Source: Sporosarcina sp. FSL K6-3457 (GTDB lineage Bacteria; Bacillota; Bacilli; Bacillales_A; Planococcaceae). Taken from it: a stretch of DNA of 64,000 nt. Positions 50,354-59,462 of this stretch are shown here, one piece after another (the stretch's first letter is position 1; each line of letters begins with the position of its first letter). The notes under the pieces were generated by a model. It searched no databases and had not been told where the DNA came from. It saw only the letters and a program-made list of their open reading frames with translations. Both the position numbers and the translations under genes were made by a program. The stretch spans positions 2,807,501 to 2,871,500 of the forward strand of contig NZ_JBBOWX010000001.1 of the NCBI RefSeq assembly GCF_038007285.1, in the 5' to 3' direction.

Positions 50354-50677
50354 ATGACAAGAGACGAACGTCGCGCAATGTGGCAGAAACGAATTGACGC
50401 ATTTAAAGCGAGTGGTGAATCTAGCGTCAAGACTTGGTGTGCTGAAAACAATATCAGTTATCAAAGTATGTATGCATGGCTCAAAAAGGATTGGCTGAAA
50501 AAGGATACAAAAAGCCCAGCACCCCAGTGGGTTTCATTTGATGAGCTCATCCAGGAAGGTAAATCTTCTCATTCATTAACGCTTACAATCGGCACGATTT
50601 CCATTCAAATTGAAGAAGGTTTCAACCCTGCGCTGTTGGGTGGAGTTCTTCAGGTGCTTCAGAAGCATGTTAAGTAA
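50354..50677 (+). CDS. tnpA: IS66 accessory protein TnpA
   Basis: 107 residues: RREMW-like start, then FKASGESSVKTWCAENNISYQSMYAWLKK, the helix-turn-helix typical of IS66 Orf1. Overlaps tnpB by about 11 bp. A complete gene with AGGAGG upstream. Confidence 0.9.
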   Translation: MTRDERRAMWQKRIDAFKASGESSVKTWCAENNISYQSMYAWLKKDWLKKDTKSPAPQWVSFDELIQEGKSSHSLTLTIGTISIQIEEGFNPALLGGVLQVLQKHVK

Positions 50678-51023
50678 AACACCAATCAATCGTGTTTATT
50701 TGGCCTGTGGCCATACCGATTTGCGGAAATCGATTGACGGTTTAGCAGCCATTGTACAGGAAGGCTTTCAGCTTGATCCATTTTCACCTAGCCTATTTGT
50801 CTTCTGCAATCGTAAGCGGGACAAACTAAAAATACTTCATTGGGATCATAATGGTTTTTGGCTTTACTATAGAAGGTTGGAAAACGGTCTATTTCAGTGG
50901 CCGAATGATTCAACTACACAACCATTGCCAGTTAGCCATCGGCAATTAAACTGGTTACTGGACGGCCTGCCCTATGAACAAAAACAAGCCCATAAACAAG
51001 TCTCTGCAAAAGTCATCATATAA
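50667..51023 (+). CDS. tnpB: IS66 accessory protein TnpB
   Basis: 118 residues from ATG 50667. [54 protein letters not shown] and [10 protein letters not shown] are hallmark IS66 Orf2 strings. Normal length, so intact. The frame is open upstream to 50610, but that part overlaps tnpA. Confidence 0.92.
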   Translation: MLSKTPINRVYLACGHTDLRKSIDGLAAIVQEGFQLDPFSPSLFVFCNRKRDKLKILHWDHNGFWLYYRRLENGLFQWPNDSTTQPLPVSHRQLNWLLDGLPYEQKQAHKQVSAKVII

Positions 51024-51061
51024 AAGAGGAATTCGGCGAGTCCTGTCGAATTCCTTTAACT

Positions 51062-52651
51062 ATGGAAAAAATAGTAGCGGTCACCCCACCTACAATTGAA
51101 GAACTTGCAGCGAAAAATATGGAGCTTGAAAAACAAAATGAAGTGCTACAGGCTAAACTCAACTGGTTAGAAGAACAATTTCGCCTCAGCCAACAACGGA
51201 AATTTGGCGCTTCTAGTGAAAAATCCAATCCAGATCAAATCGCACTTTCTCTTTTCAACGAAGCTGAAGTCACTTCCGATGAAAGGGTAGAGGAACCAAC
51301 GCTTGAAACGATTACTTATCGTCGTAAAAAACGATCCGGTCAAATCGAAGCGATGCTTGAAAACCTGCCAACTGAAACGATTCACTATCGTTTATCAGAT
51401 GAGGAACAGGCTTGTTTGTGTTGCGGTGAGCCAATGCATGAGATGAGTACGGAAGTGCGTCGGGAGTTAAAAATCATTCCCGCACAAGTGAAAGTTGTTG
51501 AACATGTACGCCACGTTTACAGCTGCCGAAGTTGTGAACGTGAAGGCACTGAAACACCCATTCTCACAGCAAAAATGCCAGCACCTATGTATCCTGGTAG
51601 CCTCGCATCGCCGTCGGCAATGGCTTACATTATGAATCAAAAATATGTCGAGGGTATGCCCCTCTACAGACAAGAAAAACAACTGGAACGTCTAGGCGTC
51701 CCTTTATCACGTCAAACATTAGCCAACTGGATGATGTACGGGGCAACTCATTGGCTCATCCATCTTTATGAACATATTCATACTTACATACTGATGCAGG
51801 ATGTTCTTCATGCGGATGAAACGACACTTCAAGTGCTGTCCGAACCTGGACGCGCGGCGACATCCAAGTCCTATATGTGGTTGTATCGCACGGGGCGTGA
51901 TGCATCAGCCGCTGTGTTGTATGATTACCAACAAACAAGGGCAGCCAAACACCCAAAAGCCTTCCTTTCGGGCTTTGAGGGATATCTGCACGTCGATGGA
52001 TATCAAGGATATAATGATATACCAAAGGTAAAGCCAGTAGGTTGTTTTGCGCATGCCCGTAGAAAATTCGACGAGGCACTTACTGCTTTACCAGCAGTAG
52101 CTAAAAATAAAGAAATCCCTTGTGCAGCAGAGGAAGGCCTTCGTTTCTGCAACCAATTATTCGCGATTGAACGCGCGCTAAAAGATCACAGCCCCGAAGA
52201 ACGGTATAAAGAACGGCTTGAACGCAGTCAGCCTGTGCTGGACGCTTTTTCAGCATGGCTACAAACACAAAGTTCCCGCGTTACACCGAAAAGTGCATTA
52301 GGGCAGGCCATTACGTATTGTCGAAATCAATAGCCGCGTCTAACAATGTTTTTACAAGATGGACGTTTAGAAATTGATAATAACCGAGCAGAGCGTGCTA
52401 TCAAACCTTTCATTATCGGTCGGAAAAATTGGTTATTCTCTCAATCTATGAAAGGTGCAAAGGCGAGCGCCATCGCTTATAGTATTGTGGAAACCGCTAA
52501 AGAAAATCAGTTAAATCCATTGATTTATTTAACCTACGTATTTGAACAACTTCCTTTAATCGATTTAAATGATCCGAAGGCGCTTGATCAACTGCTTCCA
52601 TGGTCAAAGACCCTGCCGGCAGATTGCCACGTTCCTAGTAAGACTAAATAA
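51062..52651 (+). pseudogene. tnpC: IS66 transposase TnpC with in-frame amber codon
   Basis: 529 codons if read through. N-terminal coiled coil, HTH and zinc motif (CCGEPM...CRSCE), DDE residues in DVLHADET and [10 protein letters not shown], and the last Glu in [16 protein letters not shown] at 52331-52333 stands where relatives have Trp (AITYCRNQ-stop), a TGG to TAG change. The reading frame continues unbroken after it. The stop removes the catalytic Glu, so the element should be inactive unless the stop is suppressed. Confidence 0.9.
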
Positions 52652-52697
52652 AACATATAATAAGCGCCCCCTGAATGGCAGGTGGGTGCTATTTGAC

Positions 52698-54544
52698 GGT
52701 TCTTTCCAATGTTAGTTGAATTTACGGGATTCAAGCAACAATAGTTTATTCCGTAGAAGTTCAAAACTGTTTCTGCCATACATGATGCGTTTGATGGTTT
52801 TTAACTTATTTATGCTTCCTTCAGCTAATCCGTTGTTATATGGAAGCGTACATGCATTTTCAACCGCATCTATATCTTTTTTAATACCATTGAGAAAGCT
52901 AGTCAATTCATTTAATTCGAGGGCTGCTGCTTCTGAAATCCATGTATGTAACAACTCTTTCTCTCCCGATTGAAGAATCTCTTTGAAACGCCAAACCAAG
53001 CGAATTAATGTACCGACTAGTGGATATTTCTCAACAACATTTTCTACTTGTTCGAGGGAAATGGCTTTCACTTTATCTAGTGGCTTGTAGAGTAACTTTA
53101 TAAGCCATTTTCTTTCCACAATCTCCGTGGAACCAGCGATGACATCGTTTTCCAGGTCACCTTGTAACCTTTTTTCTTTCGCTATGAATTGTCTAATCGC
53201 AGCTTCTGAGCCTGTATATCCTTTCTGTAAAATAGAAGCATGAATCTCTTTATAAGTTGTTCCTTTTGAGCGCAAAGCAATCACTTCATTTCTAAAAGGG
53301 GACAGTTTTCCGGGACGCTGTACACCATATTGACCATGAATAGGATTGAAATCAGGCGATAAGTAATTTTTTATTGTGCGCTTTGTATAGCCTGTCTCAT
53401 CAGCTATTTTTCTAATACTATATCCTTTTACCTGTAAAGCTTTCACTTCTTTGACTTTATCCATAATCTTCTGGATTGCTTCAGTATGTTCACGACCGCG
53501 TTGGTCCTCTAAATCTTTAGGGATTTCTTCTTCTCGCATTCTAATGTATTTTTGAATCGTTTGAAGGCTACATTTTGTTTGCGTTCGGATATCTTGTATA
53601 GTGCGACCTTGAGACGCCAAGGACTTGACCCAGAGGATTTTAGTACGTCGTGAAGGTTTACTAGTTAGCAGTTCGTTCATTGCGTTCTGTTCCTTGGTTA
53701 ATGGAATGACAATTCGTCCAGCTAAAATTCTATACATACAGAGCGTACTTGCGTCCGTCAAATTTTTCACTAAGTGAAATCGATCACTGATATGATGCGC
53801 TTCAGGATGTGCTTCTCGAATCGCGGCGGCATAAGTAAGAGAGCCATCTCTTGAGACGTATTTTATATTGGGAAAAAGAGAAAGCCAGATAACTACATCT
53901 TCTTTTTCTCTTGATTCTATGAGATCAATGACTCTACTATCGGCTAAGTTCACCATGATAGTACCGTAACTCTTTCTCTTTTTCATTGCGAAATCATCGA
54001 TACAAATAGCTTCGATATCCTCTTTATTGATTACGAGCATGCTTTTTTTTTTGATAATTACAGATTGTGCTCTTTTTAACGTCGACTACGTGTTTCGATA
54101 GATAAACTGCAGCGGAGACAGAACTTTGTGTGAGTGAAACTTCCAGAATGGTTTCTTTCAATCGCTTGGTTTTCTTCGCTTTATTGTCTATAAAAGAAAA
54201 AGTTTCGGCAAATGTCGTCCGATGACATGACGGATTATCACAAAACATTTTTCGATTAGATAGTGTAATCACTACCTTTTTATCTTGAATCGGTAAGTCT
54301 TGGAAGTTTCGGTTATAGTGAGAGTGGACTCGAGACGATACACTTTGACAGGAAGGGCACACACATTCTTTTCGAGTAGATGTCACAAAGAAATAAATGA
54401 AATCTGAAGATATATCCGTACCTGTACAAATCAAGTTTTCGTCAAGTAATGTGATGAGTTCATCCATAAAGTAACCCCTCCTAGATTCTTTTCACTCTAT
54501 TATAACAGAATATATCGCTAATTCAACCAACAATGGAAAGAACC
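52698..54544 (-). mobile_element. ISL3-family insertion nested in the IS66 end
   Basis: Terminal inverted repeats GGTTCTTTCCAATGTTAGTT (52698 on) and GGTTCTTTCCATTGTTGGTT (54544, reversed), about 24 bp with 2 mismatches. The 8-bp target duplication TATTTGAC flanks both sides (52690-52697 and 54545-54552). Removing the element and one duplicate rebuilds the IS66 right terminal repeat. Confidence 0.93.
52712..54467 (-). pseudogene. ISL3 transposase in two frames joined at an A10 run
   Basis: 54024-54467 encodes the 147-residue N-terminal part with zinc-ribbon CPSCQS...CDNPSC. 52712-54040 encodes the 442-residue DDE part (CIDDFAMKKRKSYGTIMVNL, SRDGSLTYAAAI, HHISDRFHLVKN, PYNNGLAEGSINKLK). The frames overlap at ten A residues (54043-54052 on the minus strand); nine would fuse them. 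Either a one-base insertion has killed the gene or slippage makes the fusion. Confidence 0.85.
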
Positions 54545-54792
54545 TATTTGACGCTTACATTCCTTGGGGATCTCGTAATATGAAAACTATATTCATTGTC
54601 ACATCTAACCATAGAACATTTGTGACTTTTTGAATATATGCGACCACTTCGCAATTTCCTATCATGCTTCATAGCCTTCAATAGTCTTACTAATTTCACC
54701 ATCTTAAGTAAAGCACCTCAAATTAATTTCCGTAAAATTGAATCCAAAAATACATATCGCTACTCTGCTCTGTAATTAGAAACCTATTGTAT

Positions 54793-55395
54793 TCACACAA
54801 TTCTTATTAAAATAATCGCGATTAGTAGAATACCAGTTGTTAAAATAGAGATTTTCTCAACTCGTTTTACAGACTGCTTCTGATTTTCAAAAGATCGTTG
54901 AACTGTTTCTTTGTGTTCCGAATTTTTCTGCTCTAGCTGATTAATTTGCCGTTGCAACTCAATAATCGAATTATTTACTGTGGATACGGTAGAATACATG
55001 GATACTACTTGTTGTTCAAGCAAGTTAGTTTTTGATTGAAGATCCCGAACGTCTTTTCCAACCATAGATGTCTCTTGCTTAATCATGCTGATATGCTCTT
55101 TTAAGTAATGCTCTGTCTCGGAAAAAGAACTTACCACCGTAGAATTTAGTTCTTTAAATCGATTTTCACTTTTCTTTAATTCCGATTCAAACTCCATCGT
55201 TTTATCAGCAAAATGCAATTGAATATCTTCAAGCGTTTCGGTTGTCTGCTTAACACTTTCTAACTGCTTCTCCACCAATAAATGTTGTGCCTCAATTTCC
55301 TTTAAATATGTTGATGCTTTTTTGACATGTTTAATTTCGTTGCCTAACTCATCAATAAAGGTTTCTAATGATTCAATGTCTCCTAATTGTCCCAC
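54793..55395 (-). CDS. Tail-anchored coiled-coil protein
   Basis: 200 residues. Long coiled coils (KHVKKASTYLKEIEAQHLLV, then LESVKQTTETLEDIQ, and TVNNSIIELQRQINQLEQKN), ending in one hydrophobic helix SILTTGILLIAIILIRIV. GTG 55395 start with GGTGAG 6 nt upstream. It overlaps the RecQ-like gene by 13 bp, so they are co-translated. No catalytic motif. It may tether the helicase to the membrane or act as a sensor; this is inference. Confidence 0.65.
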   Translation of the reverse strand: MGQLGDIESLETFIDELGNEIKHVKKASTYLKEIEAQHLLVEKQLESVKQTTETLEDIQLHFADKTMEFESELKKSENRFKELNSTVVSSFSETEHYLKEHISMIKQETSMVGKDVRDLQSKTNLLEQQVVSMYSTVSTVNNSIIELQRQINQLEQKNSEHKETVQRSFENQKQSVKRVEKISILTTGILLIAIILIRIV

Positions 55396-58300
55396 GGATA
55401 CTCACCGCCTATTCTAACTTCTTTGATTCTAGAACTTAAATGTTTTACAAGTTGACCATATGAAAATTTATCTTCAAATGATTGATAAACAAACTTTTTA
55501 TCTTCTACAGAATCGAATCCATTGTTTATTAAAACTTCACTTAAAATAACTTTTTCTTCTTGTATTAAAAATTCATTAGCTACATCTACAATTGATAACA
55601 ATATTTCTTTTCGGAGGTCTTCTTCTAATGTTGTGATATGCTTAATAGATTGAATTAAGCGCAGTTTAGATTCTTGAGTTAAAAAACCCCTACTAACTAA
55701 TGTAGTAATTCCTTCAATTAAATTTAAAGCAGGATCATTTTTATAACTTTCTAGAAATCTACTTAATGTAATCGATAAATCTTTTATCTCACTTTCATTT
55801 TTAGGTACTGTCTTATCATTTGTTTCTACATAGTAAACTTTCCACCAATTATTCAAATTATGAGGTTTGGCAACTGTCTTTTCTAATAAATATACATCGT
55901 CATTACGTTTAAAATAGGTTTCTAATTTATGTTGAAAGTCATCTGAATCCTTAAACTCTAAAACATAATTAAACATATTTTTAAGTGATTGCTTACGGGA
56001 GTATATAACATTATCGTTATACCATTTAAGTAGAATATAAGCATACTTATATAAAGGTGAAACAGAATGGCTTTCATAAACCTTTAAATAATCTAGCAAC
56101 TCTGCATTGTTGTATATAGCTGTTTCAGTAAAGGTAGAATCATATTTTTGAATATATTTAAAAACACTATCCTTAATATTATCTTCTTCATAATCATTTA
56201 GATTCACAATAATTGTATTTGTTTTCCATTCAATTACCCAATCGTCTACAAGTCCAAGAAGTGCCAGCCTATATATAATCTTTTCATTATTTCCTTGTTT
56301 TGGGATATGCACTACCCTCTGTTCTCTTAAATGCTCAAAATAGAAATCACAGAGTATGGATGTTTCTTCTTCGACATCCTTTAATCCTTGTTTCATTAAA
56401 AACATGATACTATTTAAATCGCCTTGTAAAACCCTCGTTGTTTTTTCTATTTCATCTAAGTTCGTAGTTAAACCAAATAAAACATTTCTTTGATGTTCCG
56501 TTAACTGATCTTTCGTAAATAAAATATAACAGTCAGAATTAGAACGATCCCTTCCTGCCCTACCCGCCTCTTGGTAATATGATTCTAGGGAAGAAGGAAT
56601 ACCGTAATGAATTACCGTACGTACATCCGGCTTGTCTATTCCCATACCAAATGCCTTTGTAGCAACTAATACATCTAATTCATTATTCATAAATGCACTT
56701 TGAACATCTTCTTTATATTTTGCAAAGTTTTGCGTATCGAAGTCCTTTGGCTTGCGTCCACTATAAAAATTCGTTTTTAAACCCAATTGATTTCCAAGCT
56801 GATTACTAAGCTTAAAACATCCGTTAGGTCCCCCCGCTGTCTGCGTAAAAATAATCATAGGATTTGGTTTTTGATTTTCTTGTACTACCATAGCCAACTT
56901 ATCTTGTTTCTCAAACTTGGTGGCCTCAACAACATGAAAATGTAGTTCTTTTCGTGTAAAGTCTGAAATGGTTTTTACATTTTGGCTAGAAACATCTAAT
57001 TCATTACGAATATCTTGCAATACTTTTGAGGAAGCTGTAGCAGTTAATGCCAAAAAAGTTGCGGTTGGCGCATATCTACGTATAGTTAGAGCTAACGCTA
57101 AATAAGATGTCCGAAAATCATGCCCCCACTCGGATAGGCAATGTGCTTCATCAATTACAGCATATGCAAATTGTTTTTTTGCTTGAATCATCTGGATTCG
57201 ATTTCGAAATTCCTGTTGCTGAAACCTTTCAGGCGAAATAATTAAAAATAAAAATCTCCCTTCTGTAAAACCATTTAAATTATCTGATGCAATTTGAGGT
57301 GGCAAATCTCCATTAATATAATCGATACAATCAACAAAGTGTTTTTTCTTTAAATTTCCAACTTGATCGACCATTAACGATTTTATTGGTGCAACGACAA
57401 AGCTAATCGCCGGCTGTAAAAAAGTGCAGATTTGATACGTTAAGGATTTCCCCCCTCCAGTTGGTAAAAGCCCTACTGTATCATTACGATTTAATGTATT
57501 AATAATAATTTCAGTTTGTCCTGCATTAAATGTGCTAAATCCATAAAGGACGTCTAATATATATTGAAGCGACGGCAAATGTTGTTCTTCTTTTATTGCA
57601 TAATTCACGATGTAGCCTGTATTCATTACACGGTAATTATTCTCTTCAAAATAATCATCCCTTATATAGATGATAGATGGATCATTTAAAGTGTCATCCC
57701 AATACCTTCCAACTAAATTATCAATGCAAATGTAATCTTTTTTAAATGATGAATGCACATGTATTTTAGGTAGTGAAATAGATTCATTAAACAGTTCCCC
57801 AATAACTTCAAACCATTTATCCAAATCCTCCATAGCTAGTTGAAGCGATTGAGCCTGCTGCTGGGTACTTACTGCAAAATCCCACTGTTTATCGCTAAAT
57901 AGAAGATGCTCTCCTTTAACTAACTCTATGACCAACATTTGAAAGCGGTAAATTTCCGTTAATTGAAAGTGCAATTGATATGACGATGGATTTTCCAAAT
58001 ACTTTTCGAACAATTTAATTTTTGATTCATGTTTATAATAGTTTTCTCGAAGACTTAAAGTAAGATTTTCATAATCTTTATTTTTAATTTGCGTAGTTGA
58101 AATCCGAATTACATTGATCCCATATTTACTTAAGAACTTGTCCCGTTTTTGATCTAGCTTTTGTTGTCGTCTATCTTCATGATGTATACCATCCACTTCT
58201 ATAACGAGTTTTAGTAACGGACTATAGAAATCTACCTCCTGCTTTTCAAAGTTACTATCAGGAATAATATGATTGATAGGACATTCTGCAATAAATAAAT

Positions 58301-58682
58301 CTGCTATAAAACTTTTTTGATTATATATTTGACGTAAATCTTCATAAAACGTTAAAGCAGGATACGACTGATTCACATCATCTCCCCGAATGGAACGACT
58401 CCAATCTGATGGCAAAGATTGAATAAACCGAACATCATCCATTTCATGTAGATAAGATTGTTTTAAATGAAGTTTCTTACGTAAAAATGGAGTAGCAATC
58501 GTTGGATTTCCTCGCACTATAAAGTTTTGAACTATAGAAAGAATAGGATTTTCCATTGCCTTGGAAGCCTTATATGATAAATTTTTAATCACAAAATGAT
58601 TATTCACCTTTGCATAACCCGAATTATAATAATGCATCAGAAACATCCTTTTAATGTTTGTTGTAAAACCCCTTTTATTCAT
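55383..58682 (-). CDS. DUF559-like nuclease-RecQ helicase fusion
   Basis: About 1099 residues from ATG 58682 (GAGGGG 3 nt upstream; a TTG at 58703 is an alternative). Region of about 125-215 looks like a PD-(D/E)XK endonuclease of DUF559/Vsr type: QEVDFYSPLLKLVIEVDG then a Lys/Arg-rich helix and INVIRIST. It is followed by a RecQ-like SF2 helicase: LLPTGGGKS (about 413-420), VIDEAHCLSEWGHDFR, LALTATAS, FGMGIDKPDVRTVIHYG, SYYQEAGRAGRD. The C-terminal 350 residues are unrecognised, with a winged-helix-like part. Not the housekeeping RecQ (about 590-620 residues). Confidence 0.85.
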   Translation of the reverse strand: MNKRGFTTNIKRMFLMHYYNSGYAKVNNHFVIKNLSYKASKAMENPILSIVQNFIVRGNPTIATPFLRKKLHLKQSYLHEMDDVRFIQSLPSDWSRSIRGDDVNQSYPALTFYEDLRQIYNQKSFIADLFIAECPINHIIPDSNFEKQEVDFYSPLLKLVIEVDGIHHEDRRQQKLDQKRDKFLSKYGINVIRISTTQIKNKDYENLTLSLRENYYKHESKIKLFEKYLENPSSYQLHFQLTEIYRFQMLVIELVKGEHLLFSDKQWDFAVSTQQQAQSLQLAMEDLDKWFEVIGELFNESISLPKIHVHSSFKKDYICIDNLVGRYWDDTLNDPSIIYIRDDYFEENNYRVMNTGYIVNYAIKEEQHLPSLQYILDVLYGFSTFNAGQTEIIINTLNRNDTVGLLPTGGGKSLTYQICTFLQPAISFVVAPIKSLMVDQVGNLKKKHFVDCIDYINGDLPPQIASDNLNGFTEGRFLFLIISPERFQQQEFRNRIQMIQAKKQFAYAVIDEAHCLSEWGHDFRTSYLALALTIRRYAPTATFLALTATASSKVLQDIRNELDVSSQNVKTISDFTRKELHFHVVEATKFEKQDKLAMVVQENQKPNPMIIFTQTAGGPNGCFKLSNQLGNQLGLKTNFYSGRKPKDFDTQNFAKYKEDVQSAFMNNELDVLVATKAFGMGIDKPDVRTVIHYGIPSSLESYYQEAGRAGRDRSNSDCYILFTKDQLTEHQRNVLFGLTTNLDEIEKTTRVLQGDLNSIMFLMKQGLKDVEEETSILCDFYFEHLREQRVVHIPKQGNNEKIIYRLALLGLVDDWVIEWKTNTIIVNLNDYEEDNIKDSVFKYIQKYDSTFTETAIYNNAELLDYLKVYESHSVSPLYKYAYILLKWYNDNVIYSRKQSLKNMFNYVLEFKDSDDFQHKLETYFKRNDDVYLLEKTVAKPHNLNNWWKVYYVETNDKTVPKNESEIKDLSITLSRFLESYKNDPALNLIEGITTLVSRGFLTQESKLRLIQSIKHITTLEEDLRKEILLSIVDVANEFLIQEEKVILSEVLINNGFDSVEDKKFVYQSFEDKFSYGQLVKHLSSRIKEVRIGGEYPWDN

Positions 58683-58919
58683 TGACCCCTCAAATAGATT
58701 CAAATACTCTAAATCTTTTCCTGCTACATGTTACTTACACATTACTCAACTATATATCATCTAGAAATAAATCCAAATTAAGTGAAGTGGGTCAATTATC
58801 CAAAGCCTAAGTAATCAATTTTCAGATGGCTGTAGCTACGTACCTTATATATTGTTACCATTCAAAAATTGAATATCTGTTTTTTCAGTTGCACATCTAA
58901 AACGTCAATTTCCTTATTA

Positions 58920-59108
58920 TTAATAATTCTGAATAACCCACTTCTTAATTATAGCAAATACACCTGTATTTTGGTTTTCAATAGGAATAATTACAATTAA
59001 CTGATCACAATACCTTCTATAGATAACATTAGCAGACTTTTGCTTGTACCAGTTACTTATTTCTTTATCCAAGTCAATTGAATGCATATTAGAGCAAACC
59101 GCGTCCAT
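58920..59108 (-). CDS. Short hypothetical frame, possible gene remnant
   Basis: 62 codons from ATG 59108 (AAGGG 7 nt upstream), with strands IYRRYCDQLIVIIPIENQN and VFAIIKKWVIQNY. The same frame is open, without a start, for another 33 codons upstream (NSEFERGYSKPNPNSDFYEI), so it may be the 3' end of a lost gene. It lies in the 780-bp gap between the divergent helicase modules. No family recognised. Confidence 0.35.
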   Translation of the reverse strand: MDAVCSNMHSIDLDKEISNWYKQKSANVIYRRYCDQLIVIIPIENQNTGVFAIIKKWVIQNY

Positions 59109-59462
59109 AAATGACCCTTGTAGAATTTCATAAAAATCGGAGTTGGGGTTTGGTTTTGAATACCCCCTTTCAAACTCACTATTAATACCATAATACCACT
59201 ACAAACGGGATTTACGAGGTTTACATAATTAAACAATTCAATATTTGGCTATTTTAAAACATTTGCCTATACACATCTTAATTAACTACGCGTATTGAAC
59301 GAACACCCAGCACTTTCCAACTCCTCCCAAAAACCCCTTACACATATTATGTAATTTCCAACACTCCAAACCAGAAATCTCATAATTAACACTCTTCTCA
59401 TATCATTCCTGCATAATAGAATGTAATATATTATAAAAGGCATTTATTTGGAGGTTATATGA

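Larger units (their letters stand above)
50270..54558 (+). mobile_element. IS66-family element, interrupted by ISL3
   Basis: Left terminal repeat GTAAGCGTCAAACCTAGCCC at 50270. The right terminal repeat, in reverse GTAAGCGTCAAATAGCACCC, is split: its inner part ends at 52697 and its outer 14 bp (TATTTGACGCTTAC) lie at 54545-54558, with an ISL3 element between. Contents: tnpA, tnpB, tnpC. No 8-bp direct repeat is visible at the outer ends. Confidence 0.88.
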
